Made by a program: the position numbers and the translations under genes | Shown here: one piece after another, positions 1 to 11,287 of the stretch | Position numbering within the stretch: position 1 is the stretch's first letter | Layout of the letters: each line of letters opens with the position of its first letter | The notes under the pieces: generated by a model | Told to the model about the DNA's origin: nothing | Database searches by the model: none | What the model saw: only the letters and a program-made list of their open reading frames with translations | Assembly: GCA_964247055.1 (NCBI GenBank) | Contig: OZ176054.1 | Location: 7,812,001 to 7,876,000 of the forward strand | Length of the DNA: 64,000 nucleotides | Origin: Paragordius varius | Lineage: Eukaryota > Nematomorpha | Direction of reading: 5' to 3'

Positions 1-1398
1 ATGAAGCTAACAGCAAATATTCGGAAGAAAATTCGGATACCGATGAAGAGGGCATTACAAAAGGTAAATGTACATCAATAATATCACTCTTAAATCATTT
101 AATTTGTTTTTTTATACATCGTTCGTTTTCTTATAAATCGCTTTCATCTCATATATTAACGCATTTATACAAAGACACTGCATAATGATTTTTAATCTAA
201 TACTATTTTTTAATGATTAACTATTAAGTTTAGTTCATTAAGATAACGTGAAAATGGCTTGTTATGGAAAATTCACGAATATTTTATCGTTTTTATTATT
301 TAAACCACAGTCTTTGTTATGCATGAAAAAGTGCGGGCTTAGCCTGACTTATAGACTTTCTTTTCAAAAATGTTTATTCAGTATAAGGAATAAATATGCA
401 CTTTGTTAATAAAGATTATTAATATGTAATAATGATAGAACGAAATGGTTACCATGGTGATCAAGCAAATGGTAATTCAATTACACTGCAAACTACTCCA
501 AGTCTAAGTAGCAGTGGGGATTTTTCCATAGTACAGCCTTCAAAAACATCATCGTCTCTTACCACCCAATTTTCTACGGCTTCAAATAGGTTTATATTCT
601 AATGTTAAAACTTAATCATTTGAAAATTAAAATTTTTTAAAGATAAACTTAAAAAATAGTAAACGACTAATATTTTATTTAAAAGCCGCCTTATTTTTTT
701 ATATTAATGTAACCTATTTTAGGTTGGACGATATAAAGAATAAAATTTTAAATTGGTAACTTCAAAAAGAAATATTATTTAGGTTATATAAAAAGGAAGA
801 ATGAATATGGCTTTCCTTTTAAAAATTTTAGTCTTTTGGTTTTGTCTGTAAATTATTGATTTTTACTCTATCTATTATCATTTTTTACCCATAAATAATA
901 TTTCAACTCAATAATTATCTGACCAGCCTTTCAAGTTAGTCATGCGCAATCCTCTTTATTGCTTTTGTGACAAATGAGTAAAATATAAGGTTAGTTATTA
1001 AGATCTTAATGATTTTCATACCATGTATTAATTTTCCTTTGCGATATTTTTAGTAGTTTGCAACATATGTAAGCGCAGACTTTATTCTGCATTTTATTTT
1101 ATAACTGCTCGCTTTTATCAAAATAACCAATTTTAGCGTGTAATTATCTATTCTTTTACTTAAGCTATATTAGTTTCAATAATATGAAACAAATTTCAGG
1201 ATGTGTTAAATGGTTTACTACAAAAGCCTTAGGTTTAAAAAATCTAGGTTTTATACTTACTTTAAATGCTGTTTTAATTTTCCAAGGAGAATATAAAGTT
1301 TTAGTTTTACAATAATCCGAAATTTGGTAAAATATTTTACATTAAATGTTATTGCTATATATGTATGAGTGTGTTTTAGTTAGAGAACTTTTAAGGTT

Positions 1399-1443
<45 letters not shown>

Positions 1444-2171
1444 CTTTAGTCCCAATGATTCCAAACACATAATAATCAATGCTGGAGAGCTACAAAGCTC
1501 CAAAAAGTATAGAAAACGGCTCTCAAATCCGGCCGATCTTTTGTTCAACAGAATTCAACGCATGGCTAAACAGCGTACACTTGAAAAACGAATGTATTGC
1601 GATAATTGTCAAGTTTTTGATGCCCATGAAACTGAAAATTGTGATGTCCCTCCCAAAGATTATGCGAATGATACCTCAAACGATAATATAATAATATCAA
1701 AAGATTACAAAATTAGCAATGGAAAAAATATGAATCAAAATACGAAAGAATCATTTACGACACGTATTTCCTTGAAAAATGGTATGTATGCATATTTAAA
1801 AGTATAAAAAATGTTTTTTAAACGATTCATATTAAAATATTTCATACAAATATTTTATACCGAAATGGACCGCTATTAAGTTGCAATTAATTAATAAGTT
1901 TTTGTGATAATCTTTTCATAAGACTTTTAGTAAACGGATTTTGTCATCTATTTTTTATATATCTAAAATATTATTTAATAAATGGGTTATCATTTTTGCA
2001 TAATTTTATTTTGCAGGTGAGAAAATTACCACTAAAAGCTTAAATAACCGTTTAGTAGAAAATCAGTCCCAATCTCCCACTACAGTACAAACAATTAAAA
2101 ACGTCGTTGCACCTGATAATAATACATTTACCGCACAGTTTAGAAAATTGAAATCAAGTGTTTTTATATAA
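1..2171 (+). CDS. CLIP-170-like protein, C-terminal part (5' end outside window)
   Basis: Four exons are seen: 1-63 (incoming frame begins at base 3), 439-589, 1450-1781 and 2017-2171, ending in TAA at 2169-2171. All junctions are GT-AG and the phases (1, 2, 1) agree, giving 232 visible residues. The first exon is acidic and Ser-rich, and the second is Ser/Thr-rich and probably disordered. The third has a basic stretch followed by one CCHC-like knuckle, C-x2-C-x5-H-x4-C (CDNCQVFDAHETENC). That is the same spacing as the first zinc knuckle at the C terminus of CLIP-170, a microtubule plus-end protein that uses the knuckles for autoinhibition and p150Glued/LIS1 contact. A second knuckle, usual in CLIP-170, is not visible. 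The CAP-Gly and coiled-coil parts would lie upstream. Intron 2 contains a TA microsatellite (about 1400-1437) close to the acceptor. Assignment rests on the knuckle alone, so another knuckle protein is possible. Confidence 0.6.
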
Positions 2172-2722
2172 AGCCCGCCATAGTTTACACAAATTAAAAC
2201 ATTCCACAATTATTTTACAAAGATTGATTGATTGATGTTAAATTTATTTTAGATATAAAAAATGATTTTATGCCTTTTTATATTGCTAAACGAAAAATGT
2301 TATCTATTAAAAATATTGCTCTCTCCATCCTCAAAATTCTATGCAATTAACCAATTATATTTCTAGGTATAATTTATAATAATTATTATTGAAAACAATT
2401 ATAATTATAAGAATGAAATATGCAAATAAAGTAATAAATGACCATATAATTTATTTGGATTTAGACCTTTATATATATTATCACAAAATAAATATATTCT
2501 GAATCGATAGAGTAAAAATCTATAATATAATTTTTGCATCACCCATATGGTATATAAAAATCTAGAAATAAAACAAATATTGAAATCATTATCAAACCAT
2601 ATCAAATGATTATTGAAATGCATTGATTAAACTGTTTTGTGACAAGTAATTTAACAAACCATATATTAATAGAATAGATTTTCAAAACATTTTTGCATAT
2701 TGATTGAGTAGGTTAAAATGTT
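2172..2722. other. Intergenic stretch between convergent genes
   Basis: This is the tail-to-tail spacer between the CLIP-like gene (+) and fructose-1,6-bisphosphatase (-). It is very AT-rich. The only ORF (2405-2623, minus) has no recognisable composition. No gene, transposon end or RNA was recognised here; it should hold both 3' UTRs. Confidence 0.6.
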
Positions 2723-5700
2723 TTAATTTTTGTGATATTTGTTGTAATATTGTAAATATTCTTCAACATCTAATTTTGAGCCCAAAACGATAGGGGTTCG
2801 TTCATGAATGGTTTTTGGTTGTAGCGAAAGGATGGATTGAGAACCTGTTGAGGAAATACCGCCAGCTTTTTCAACAATGTATGACAAGGGGTTACATTCA
2901 TACAACAATCTTAACTATAATGAAAACACAAACTTTTTTATAAATATCTTAATATAATTTTAATATCTAATCTGCCCTACCATTCAAGAAAGGTATGGGT
3001 TATATAGATGCGTATAAGTAGGGATTTATCTTTAATTTAATATTTATATTAGGAAAAATTCCAAAAATATTTTTAAAAAAAATTATAACTTTGTTTTTGA
3101 GAGTTGAATCACTAAAATAATATTCTTAGTTTTTTTTAATTAAAGTATTTTACACCGTAATTAATTAGCTTACCATCATATGTATATGTATATTTTCATA
3201 AAAAATAGTTTAATTTAATTTGTTAAAATAAGATGGCAAACATATTTACAGTGGACCACCGAAAATACTATTTTAAAAATAAATTATAAAATGCCTACAA
3301 CGCTAAAAACAAACTTTTCCTTTGGGCGCTTCGGTTGTAGCAGGATATAAAAATATTCCTCCATACACAATTGTGCGATGAATATCAGCAACCATAGAGC
3401 CAATATATCTGGCTGAATAAGGTTTTTTGCTAGGATCCTACATTGCAATAATTATAAAGTTTATGATATCAAAAATTTAATTGTTTCTATTTGAAACTCA
3501 TGTAAAAAAACCAAATTTCTCCCTTTATATACCTTGGGAAATTTTTTCTCATGTATGTATTCGGATGTAGCTTTGTCCCAATACATGGCGTACCCTTCAT
3601 TAATGCTATAAATTTTTCCTTGAGGTTTTATCTTCATATCAGGTTCCGATAATACAAATTCTCCAATAGCCTAAACATATTTTTATAAATTTTATAATTA
3701 TAAAAAAAGATTTTGACATATTAACAATTTTTTATAAATCTTTCCGTTTTAGCAATGAATCCTTGAATATTTAACCACAATTATATATAATTTTAAACTA
3801 GTTACCGTAACGTAAATATTAAGCCCCATTTTTTGATCGCATTAGTAATTTTTTAGTTTTCCATAAATATTGATCTCATTTGTTATATAAATAGGATAAT
3901 ATATACAGATGGTTTGAAATCAAATTTAATGATATGAATAAGTTATACTGCTAGGGATACCTTGCTAATAAAATAATTTTGAGTATTAGTTTAATACTGT
4001 TTTTTCAGTTTTTATCAATATCCAAAAAAGTATTTTGGGTAACATTATTTTTATAAAATATTTATATACTAACGTGTATAATCATTAATAATTTTTATTA
4101 TTAATTTGTTGAAAATATGTACAAATTTTTTCGTAATTAACATTATGATTCATACTGGATCAAGCATAAATCCGTTAACACTGTTTCCCAGACTCAAAAC
4201 TACCATTGTAGCGCTCCCATATAGGGCATAACCAGCAGCCACCAAATTTGTTCCAGGTTGAAGGACATTTTTTAAATCACTCTCTTCACCTTTTCCCTCA
4301 TCTATCTATAGGAAATACAAAAAATCGTTTTTGACTTTATTAAACATTTTCAATTAATATTTGTACATTTTAAACATACATGTGTTATTGGGTTCTGGGC
4401 TTTGAAATCAAATACTTATTTTTGGCCTAATTTATCATTTTATAACTTTTTTATGGTTTTTTGTTTAAAAATTTCTAACTTCCAAAAATACTTTCAAATT
4501 TTAAAACATTTTGATATAAAATGAATCAATAAAATTATTATATGAATAATGCATTACCTTTTTTACTTATATTGTAATGAAATGATATAATGAGCCAAAA
4601 ACAAATATTTGACCTTAATGAATTAATATGGCTTAAAAACACATTATTTATTTTCAAGGTTAATAAGATATAAATTGAATGAACTCAAAATTGACATGAA
4701 ATTTAAAATGTCAAAAATGGGTTTTTAAGTGAATCAATATCATGAAACATGTTTTTATTATAATTTAATTTTTAACAAGCAACATATACCTTTCGATAAA
4801 TCCCAAAGATAGAACCAATTGAGACTAAACAATCAATGTTAGAAGAACCATCCAGTGGATCAAAACAGACAATGTATTTCCCACCTTTCGTTTCAATCTT
4901 AACGATCTTTTCATCCTCTTCTGATACCAAGAGACATGAAGTGTACGAAGATTTTATCACATTTATAAATATTTCATTGGCCAGGACATCCAACTTTTTG
5001 ACAATTTCCCCTTGGATGTTTGTTGTACCCGCAATACCAAATCTAATTGAAAAATGTATATATCATTTTAAAGTAGAAAAATAAAAGATAATTTTTGTGT
5101 ATCTTTTGGGCGATTAGTGTTAAAGCATTATGATTTTGTAATCTTTGGTTAGAATGGAAAAAAAATATAATTCGATTTTTGATTTGGCTAAGTGGTTTTA
5201 CGAAAATATTTTAATAGACAGGTTTTCAAAAAAATAGAAATGGTAAATAAATACACAACATAAAATTACGGCAAAATGTTTAAGTATCGAATGTGTAGAT
5301 ACGGTATTGGAATATATGCTTATTTTAAAATATATATTTTGGAAAGCTAGTTGGGTATAACATTTTTAAAAAATTATCTTTAAAGAATATAATGCATAAG
5401 CGCATAGTTTTAGAGATCGAATTACAAAGTATGAGTAAAAATACTCTAGTCCTTATGCCAGGTAAAATATATCTTATATAGTAAAGAACAATATTGGCCT
5501 AAAGTTAATGCATAGAAAAAATTTAAGTTTTACGCTTTTTTTATTCCTTTAACCAATATTTCTCTTTACTATAAATGCTATCTGGTAATAATAATAAAAC
5601 AATAAATTTTTACTCACATACGATTAGATAAACAAATTATTTTACGCATTATTGTATAAAAGTGTACATTTTTGCGATTTACAAATTAATACTTATTCCA

Positions 5701-6096
5701 TTAACGCAAAATAAATTTATTGAGTGATTATAATGCAAATTTAAAAAATTTAGATAAATATGATCCCAAAAAAATAGAATGTAAGAATTTCATAACCATA
5801 TTTTTACTATCACGGTTTAAAATGTATTAAAGAACTAATAATGTATTATAATTTTATCGTAAATAATTTTAGAGTGACATCACAGAAAGCATTTAAAGAA
5901 AATAAATGTTATATAAATATATTTACAATTTGGCTATTCCGGCTTTACGAACGGCAGAAGATATGGCTTTGATTGCAACCAATATAGAGTTCAACAAAAT
6001 AGTTAATTCTCCAGTAGCACCAGGGACTTTCTTTTGCTCATTTATAACAAATTTAGTTAGGGTACAGATATTGGTATCAATTGGCATGTGAGACAT
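2723..6096 (-). CDS. fbp: Fructose-1,6-bisphosphatase, complete
   Basis: Cytosolic gluconeogenic enzyme that hydrolyses fructose-1,6-bisphosphate to fructose-6-phosphate. Six exons on the minus strand: 6096-5927, 5042-4790, 4305-4156, 3670-3533, 3437-3315 and 2914-2723. They sum to 1026 bp, or 341 aa, close to the usual 338. The metal and catalytic signature FDPLDGSSN is in exon 2. VAAGYALYG is in exon 3, INEGYAMYW in exon 4, and [10 protein letters not shown] with VYGGIFLYP in exon 5. [17 protein letters not shown] closes the sugar-binding part in exon 6. The AMP-inhibition site looks retained: the TGELT loop near the N terminus and K-Y just before CFDPLDG. The ATG at 6096 gives MSHMPIDTN; in-frame upstream codons do not resemble the family. 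Introns are 95-884 nt, and the first holds an inverted repeat. It lies tail-to-tail with the CLIP-like gene. No defect is seen. Confidence 0.96.
5430..5630. repeat. Foldback (inverted) repeat in fbp intron 1
   Basis: Two arms of roughly 70-80 nt face each other around a short centre. TAGTAAAGA and AATATTGG on the left (about 5478-5500) pair with CCAATATT and TCTTTACTA on the right (about 5553-5573). Outer segments with GAGTAAAAA and TTTTTACTC pair too. This is probably a small MITE-like palindrome. Ends and target duplication are not sharp enough to assign a superfamily. Confidence 0.55.
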
Positions 6097-6499
6097 GATG
6101 GAATTATTTTCGAGACAAAAAAATAATAGTACACACCCCCGAAAAAAACAGATGACGAAAAACAAATATAAAAACGTGTGGCAATGACTTTTTTGGTTGA
6201 AATGTTTCATCATTATAAAGCAAATATTATATTTTAAAAAAATTTATAATTTCAAATGGAATTAATTTTGGCGGGAAGTAATTTATATTGTATTTATTAT
6301 TTCTATGGTAATTAAAGCGCTTTTATCTGTAATACGCATTTTAGTCATTTGAGACATTTCCCTTTTTAAATACTATCTAAACCTGTGATTTAGCCTCATT
6401 GATCAATAAAAAGAAAAGGTGGAGATAAAAATTAATTAAAGTTAACCAATCATTCAAAAGACTGTCTTTCACTGATCGTTTACGGATTTCGCATACGCT

Positions 6500-8589
6500 A
6501 AAGTGACCAGATAGGCTGTTTTTCGCAGTACAGTACTGGGTTTTCGGAAAAAAGCCGCGCCTGTACTGCGCTGACTTTTGTACTGCTTTTTGAAATAATT
6601 TTTTTATAAATATGTTTTAATTACCATTTATTTATACAAGTTTTTTTGTAGAATTTTATAGAGTACCCTTAGTTAAAATAAATAAATGATTTTTTTTGCT
6701 GTAAAAAACTATGGCCTTTAATTTTAATATTTTATTTTCTGCTCTAATTATACATAGGGTTGGGTTTTGGACCGGTCAAATCGCTTATGAATGCAGCGAT
6801 TCGCGAAGTGGCGGAACTATAAATATCAGACTCCAGATTTAGGCCAACCTTTCCCTCAGGGCTTCGGCAAAAGCCACCTCAAAAATAAACAAAAAATAAA
6901 TTAATATTTTAGTAATTTTATCTAAAATTCATTTTGTTTCATATAAGTTTCAGCTAAATTAAATTTATTTGAGTTTACTTTAATTATAATTATCAAACGG
7001 AAAATTTTTATATTTCCGCAACATATTATTTTTAAAATTCATTATATTTGGTTTTGATATAACCTTTTATTTTTCTAGGAATAAAACAACTTTTTATGTT
7101 TTGGGTGGGAGGTATGTTCCTTATGATTCCTTAAACTTTAGAAATTTAGCCAGTTTTATTTTGATTCTTTTGTGCATAAACAAATTTTTAGACCTATTTT
7201 AATTTTGGCACACACACACACATAATAATTTTTTTATTAATTCTTTTCATTTTAATTTTCTTTTCCGTGCCTTTTCCTATAAACAAAATATGGACTACGG
7301 AAAAAACACAACTCACAATAGATACCTTGAAAGCAATTGTAATAGTCAAAAAAGAAGAAAATTGTGCTTTTTTAGATAAAATTTCGCAAAACCATAAATT
7401 ATTGGGACAAACACATAAATCTGAAAAATATATATAATTTATTATTTTTAGATATTATTACTATTATAAAAAAATAATTATTTATTAATAATTATGTCAC
7501 GTCATATACCATTGATTGGGTAGACTCAGAATTATTTAAATTATTTTTGATTTTTACACTGTAGCAAAGTCGGAATTTGAATAATTTTCTATCCATTCAC
7601 CTATCATTTTTCCATCAACGCATAGTTTTACCTGCTGTCAAATAGCAAAATTTTTAAAAAATGGAACAGAAGTTTCATAAGATCGTGTGTGAATGATTTA
7701 TCTGCACTGCAACATCTTATAAAAACCAGATATATTGTTTCCCTCCATTTTTATTATCATATATTGGTAATTATATTGTTTTTGGCAATTAGCATTTTTT
7801 AAAACAAACATACCATTATAATCTATATATTTATAAAAATATTTGCGGGAAACCGGTAGATCCATTCAAATCCGAATGTCGAAAAAATATAATCATTAAT
7901 GAAGCCCCGACAATAGCTTCGCCCTTTTTTGAATTAGGCCCCCAGTTCGGGCCTACCCCGTGTAAAAAACGGTTTTTTTTTGAAAACAGAAGTCCACAAA
8001 AATCGTGTCTTTGAGAGAATTTCCTGGAAAACGTGTTGGACCATTCAATTTTAAATATGATTTTTATTTACTTATTTTCGATTGCGCCGAACATAATCGG
8101 CTCGCTTTTTTAATTAAGGCCCTCTTTTTACCCGCTCCTCCCGTAAAATGCCATTTTTACAAAAAAATTCAAAAGTAATTGTTTGAATCTATTTTTCACC
8201 CAAGTAAACAATATATTAGTATGAATGCACCGTTTTGAAATTCCTATGAGATCATAGCTAATAAATAATGTTTCGAAATAATCCACATATGTGGATCATT
8301 TTATTGTCCCTTTTTTCAAATAGCCCCCCCTGTCCGAAGCACTTCCTCGGGCTGCGTAGCAGCACGAGATTTACGCTAGTAATATGACATATGATATAAT
8401 TATATGTACATACATTTATTTAAATTTTTAATAAATTTATTGTTGGATATTTTAATTGTTTTTAATGAGCTTATAAATAGTAACGAACAATATCATTTAA
8501 TATAAAACACCGAAAATCCGGTTAAAAAAATAGGCAAAGTGTGTTTTAATTTTGTACTGCGCCAGGGTTCTAAATATTTGGTCACATTA
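6500..8589. mobile_element. Non-autonomous DNA transposon, Mutator/hAT-like, about 2.1 kb
   Basis: The ends are inverted: the left begins AAAGTGACCAGATA and the right, on the other strand, TAATGTGACCAAATA; a CGCAGTAC motif follows in both subterminal regions. The element is flanked by identical 9-bp direct repeats GCATACGCT at 6491-6499 and 8590-8598, which read as a target-site duplication. Nine bases suits Mutator-like elements; hAT (8 bp) is the alternative. No transposase reading frame remains. About 560 bp of its length is an inserted Helitron (7822-8379). Confidence 0.65.
7822..8379 (+). mobile_element. Non-autonomous Helitron, copy 1
   Basis: It starts TCTATATATTTATAAAAAT and ends CTAG. 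The terminal stem-loop (8346-8368, CTCG...CGAG around the loop) stops 7 nt before CTAG. The flanks are A at 7821 and T at 8380, the A/T host dinucleotide Helitrons insert into, with no target duplication. These are the family's diagnostic features. Two relatives lie at 21316-21987 and 23161-23732 on the minus strand. No Rep/helicase coding region is present, so mobility would depend on another element. It sits inside the 6500-8589 element. Confidence 0.88.
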
Positions 8590-8630
8590 GCATACGCTCA
8601 AAAATGGTCAATATTAAGTAGGTCCCTTAA

Positions 8631-8740
8631 CACTTCGCTTCGAATTCGGGTATCTGCATATCACAGTATAAAGTTGATATTTAAAAAAACTGGAAACAAT
8701 TCAAATTTAAACTTATTCTTCTATATTAATAATAATTTTA
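8631..8740. mobile_element. Half copy of the TTAA-flanked MITE family
   Basis: After TTAA at 8627-8630 the sequence runs CACTTCG...TTCG, then GGGTATCTG, then a stretch matching the start of the 41358-41918 element (shared TTGATATTT..AAAAAACT and AATTTAAA..TTAT pieces). The other end is missing, so this is a truncated copy. Confidence 0.6.
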
Positions 8741-8893
8741 TATTAAAAAGCCAAAATTCTAAATAAAAATTTTCTGTAAAAAAGTTTGATAAACTTCGGC
8801 CACAAGTTTGTTTCATTTGGCAACTGATCCAGTTTATTTAATTTTAAGGCTATAATTAAGTTCATTCTTGGTAAATCACATTTAACACATTAA

Positions 8894-9405
8894 CACTTGG
8901 ATACAACCCATCTATCTCAGTCCTTCACTTTAAATTGGGGTCATTAGATATCCCAGGCCTTTAAAATCTAATGCCATAAAAAATATGAAGATACGAAGCA
9001 TTCACAAAGGTTTGCACTTATATAACATGAATGAACCGAAATATTAAAAAAATCCAAAAATTCTGTATTAATTTTAAGGTAAAACTCGAAGGTAAAAATT
9101 TAGTCAACAGGACATGTGTGTATTAGCTAAATTTAAAAATAATACGAAATAAATGACTTTGTCTGTTTCTACGAATGTTAGATGTGATTTAAATAAAAAA
9201 TTTACGATATTTTGAATAAAAATAGCGTCGGTGAAGTTTGATATGTAAATGGTTTTTCAAACCAAATTTTATTTAGATTTTTCGGCTTTAATTTTTTGAT
9301 AAAATAGAAGTATGAATTTAAAGTCGGACCGTTTCTTTCAGTACTTTTTTAAAATATCAACTTAAATATAGTCTGGGGTTAGATACACCAATGTGAACCG
9401 AAGTC
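8894..9405. mobile_element. TTAA-flanked MITE, copy 1
   Basis: Left TTAA (8890-8893) followed by CACTTGGATACAACCC. The right end reads GAACCGAAGTC followed by TTAA (9406-9409). Both ends are related to the copies at 41358-41918, 49977-50557 and 53129-53676. TTAA duplications point to a piggyBac- or Kolobok-type transposase acting in trans. The element is about 0.5 kb and non-coding. Confidence 0.75.
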
Positions 9406-11287
9406 TTAATTTATACAAAAAAAGTGGTATATTTTGCATTACACTGCGTCTAAAATAGGGGGGTATATATAAATAACCTAATAAAATAATAATCTGATAG
9501 AAAATGTATCAGGATTATGATGGTGTTTTTGGTTTGCCCTTCTATATAAGAAAGTTCACTTTTGTGGCATTGGCTCCATATCAAAATTTGTGCAAATTTT
9601 TCATATAAAATAATTTTGGTGAAAGATGAATGCATCATTTCAGAAAATATCACAAAATATATCTTAACCACCTTATAAAAAGCAAAGGAGTATTTAAAAA
9701 AATTTAATTTTTAGGGGGTAGTTTTCATAAACCTGAAAATGCCAATATTTCACGATAAAAAGATTAAATATAAGCAAAACTTAAACAAAAATATTTCCAA
9801 CAAATGCATACTTTTTTCAAAAATTTAATTTTAGCAAAATCTGGCTGAAGCGTAAATCATACTATTTTGAGGCATTGTGGAAACATTTTAAAAACGCTTT
9901 GAAATAAAACACTTTTTTAATATAATTCTATAAATGAGTATTTTTATCGCTTTATATTTTTATTTAAAGGTTAAGTTGGTTAAAAATCATGGTTCTGTGT
10001 AAAAACAAACAATTTATTTTTAACATAAATATAAAGACATATAGTTTACATCAAAATGAGGTGATGGAAATGTTCACATCGAATTAAAGGTGTTTTTATA
10101 ATGTCCCTTAAAATATAGTATGAAACCGCTATAACAAAACTTTGCCTAAAACAAAAATAATTTACAAAATATTTTTTTAATGTCAAAATTTAGTATATCG
10201 GGCATTTTGGCATTCATTTTAAGAGAACTAGCCCATTTTAGAAGAGCAAAAAAATTTAAGATTTTCCAAGCCCACATCTAAATAAAATATTATATAAATT
10301 GTGTTTTGGTTTTTATATGTAGTTTTAACATATTTTAATTATATTTTTTGGAATGTAGCATTTTCAAAAATGTGCGCAAATTATGCCGTTTTCTGATACG
10401 CAGCGCTTGCCACAAAAGTAAATACTTTCTTATATTACTCGTAGGGCCAATACAAAAGCACCATGATAATCCTGTTATTCATAGAATATTTTTTGTGTAA
10501 AGTGTATATGTAAGAAAGTATTTATAACTTTCTTATAAGTCCAAAACCAAAATAGACAAACCCTATAATTTTGCCAATATTATAGCAGGATATTGTGTTT
10601 ATGGGCGTGTATGCGATTATAGTATACGATGTTCAAACAAGCTTCCATTATTACCTTTTTGGGTTAGCAGAGCGATTTTAAATTTTTACATTTAAAATAT
10701 TTACGACCTAAGACAAATTTTATAAACTACACTCTTTATCCTATTAGCCGCATATTATAAATACATCTTTTAAAAATGTAAAATTGGAAACTATTAAATT
10801 TTTTAAAGTTTTCACTATTCTTTTCATTTGTTAAATAGCTTGTTCAATAAAACAAGAAATTATTGTTTTAAATCGACAAAGCTTATAGCTACATCTTATT
10901 ATCTGATAATAATAAATTTTACAATCAATTTGGATTTACAGTTGCACTGATTTCGCGAGAGAAAAATGTAAATAATGCAAGAATATTATACGAAATAACA
11001 ATTTTTGATAATTATTTTTTAACAAAAACAATTATCAAACAAGTAGTAAGGCTTACCGTTTTCATAAAGCTACTAGAAAATAATGACGATGACAATAGCT
11101 CGGAGTACACCCCATCTTACAATTGATTAACCAATTGTCAGAGAACCCATGAGCTTAATAAATATTGGAAAAACTTTTAATTTTTCTACTAAAATATTAT
11201 AAAAAATTTTTGTAATATATATAATATTTTCATATATTATTTTTACTCCAAGTTAGTATTATTAAATTTGATTATTAGTGACAAAAA

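Larger units (their letters stand above)
6097..11287. other. Gene-free, transposon-rich interval
   Basis: This lies between the start of fbp (leftward) and the start of the sulfotransferase gene (rightward), so the promoters of both must sit at its ends. It contains the 2.1 kb element with an inserted Helitron and two pieces of the TTAA-flanked family (listed separately). A GC-richer island is present at about 6760-6880. A small inverted pair lies at about 10421-10522 (AAATACTTTCTTA and its complement). From 9410 to 11287 nothing else was recognised: AT-rich, only short ORFs. Confidence 0.6.

Noticed and set aside
1346-1807. ORF beginning with a YIYIYI run
   Set aside because: The start is a translated TA microsatellite in an intron; only the part from 1450 is a real exon of the CLIP-like gene.
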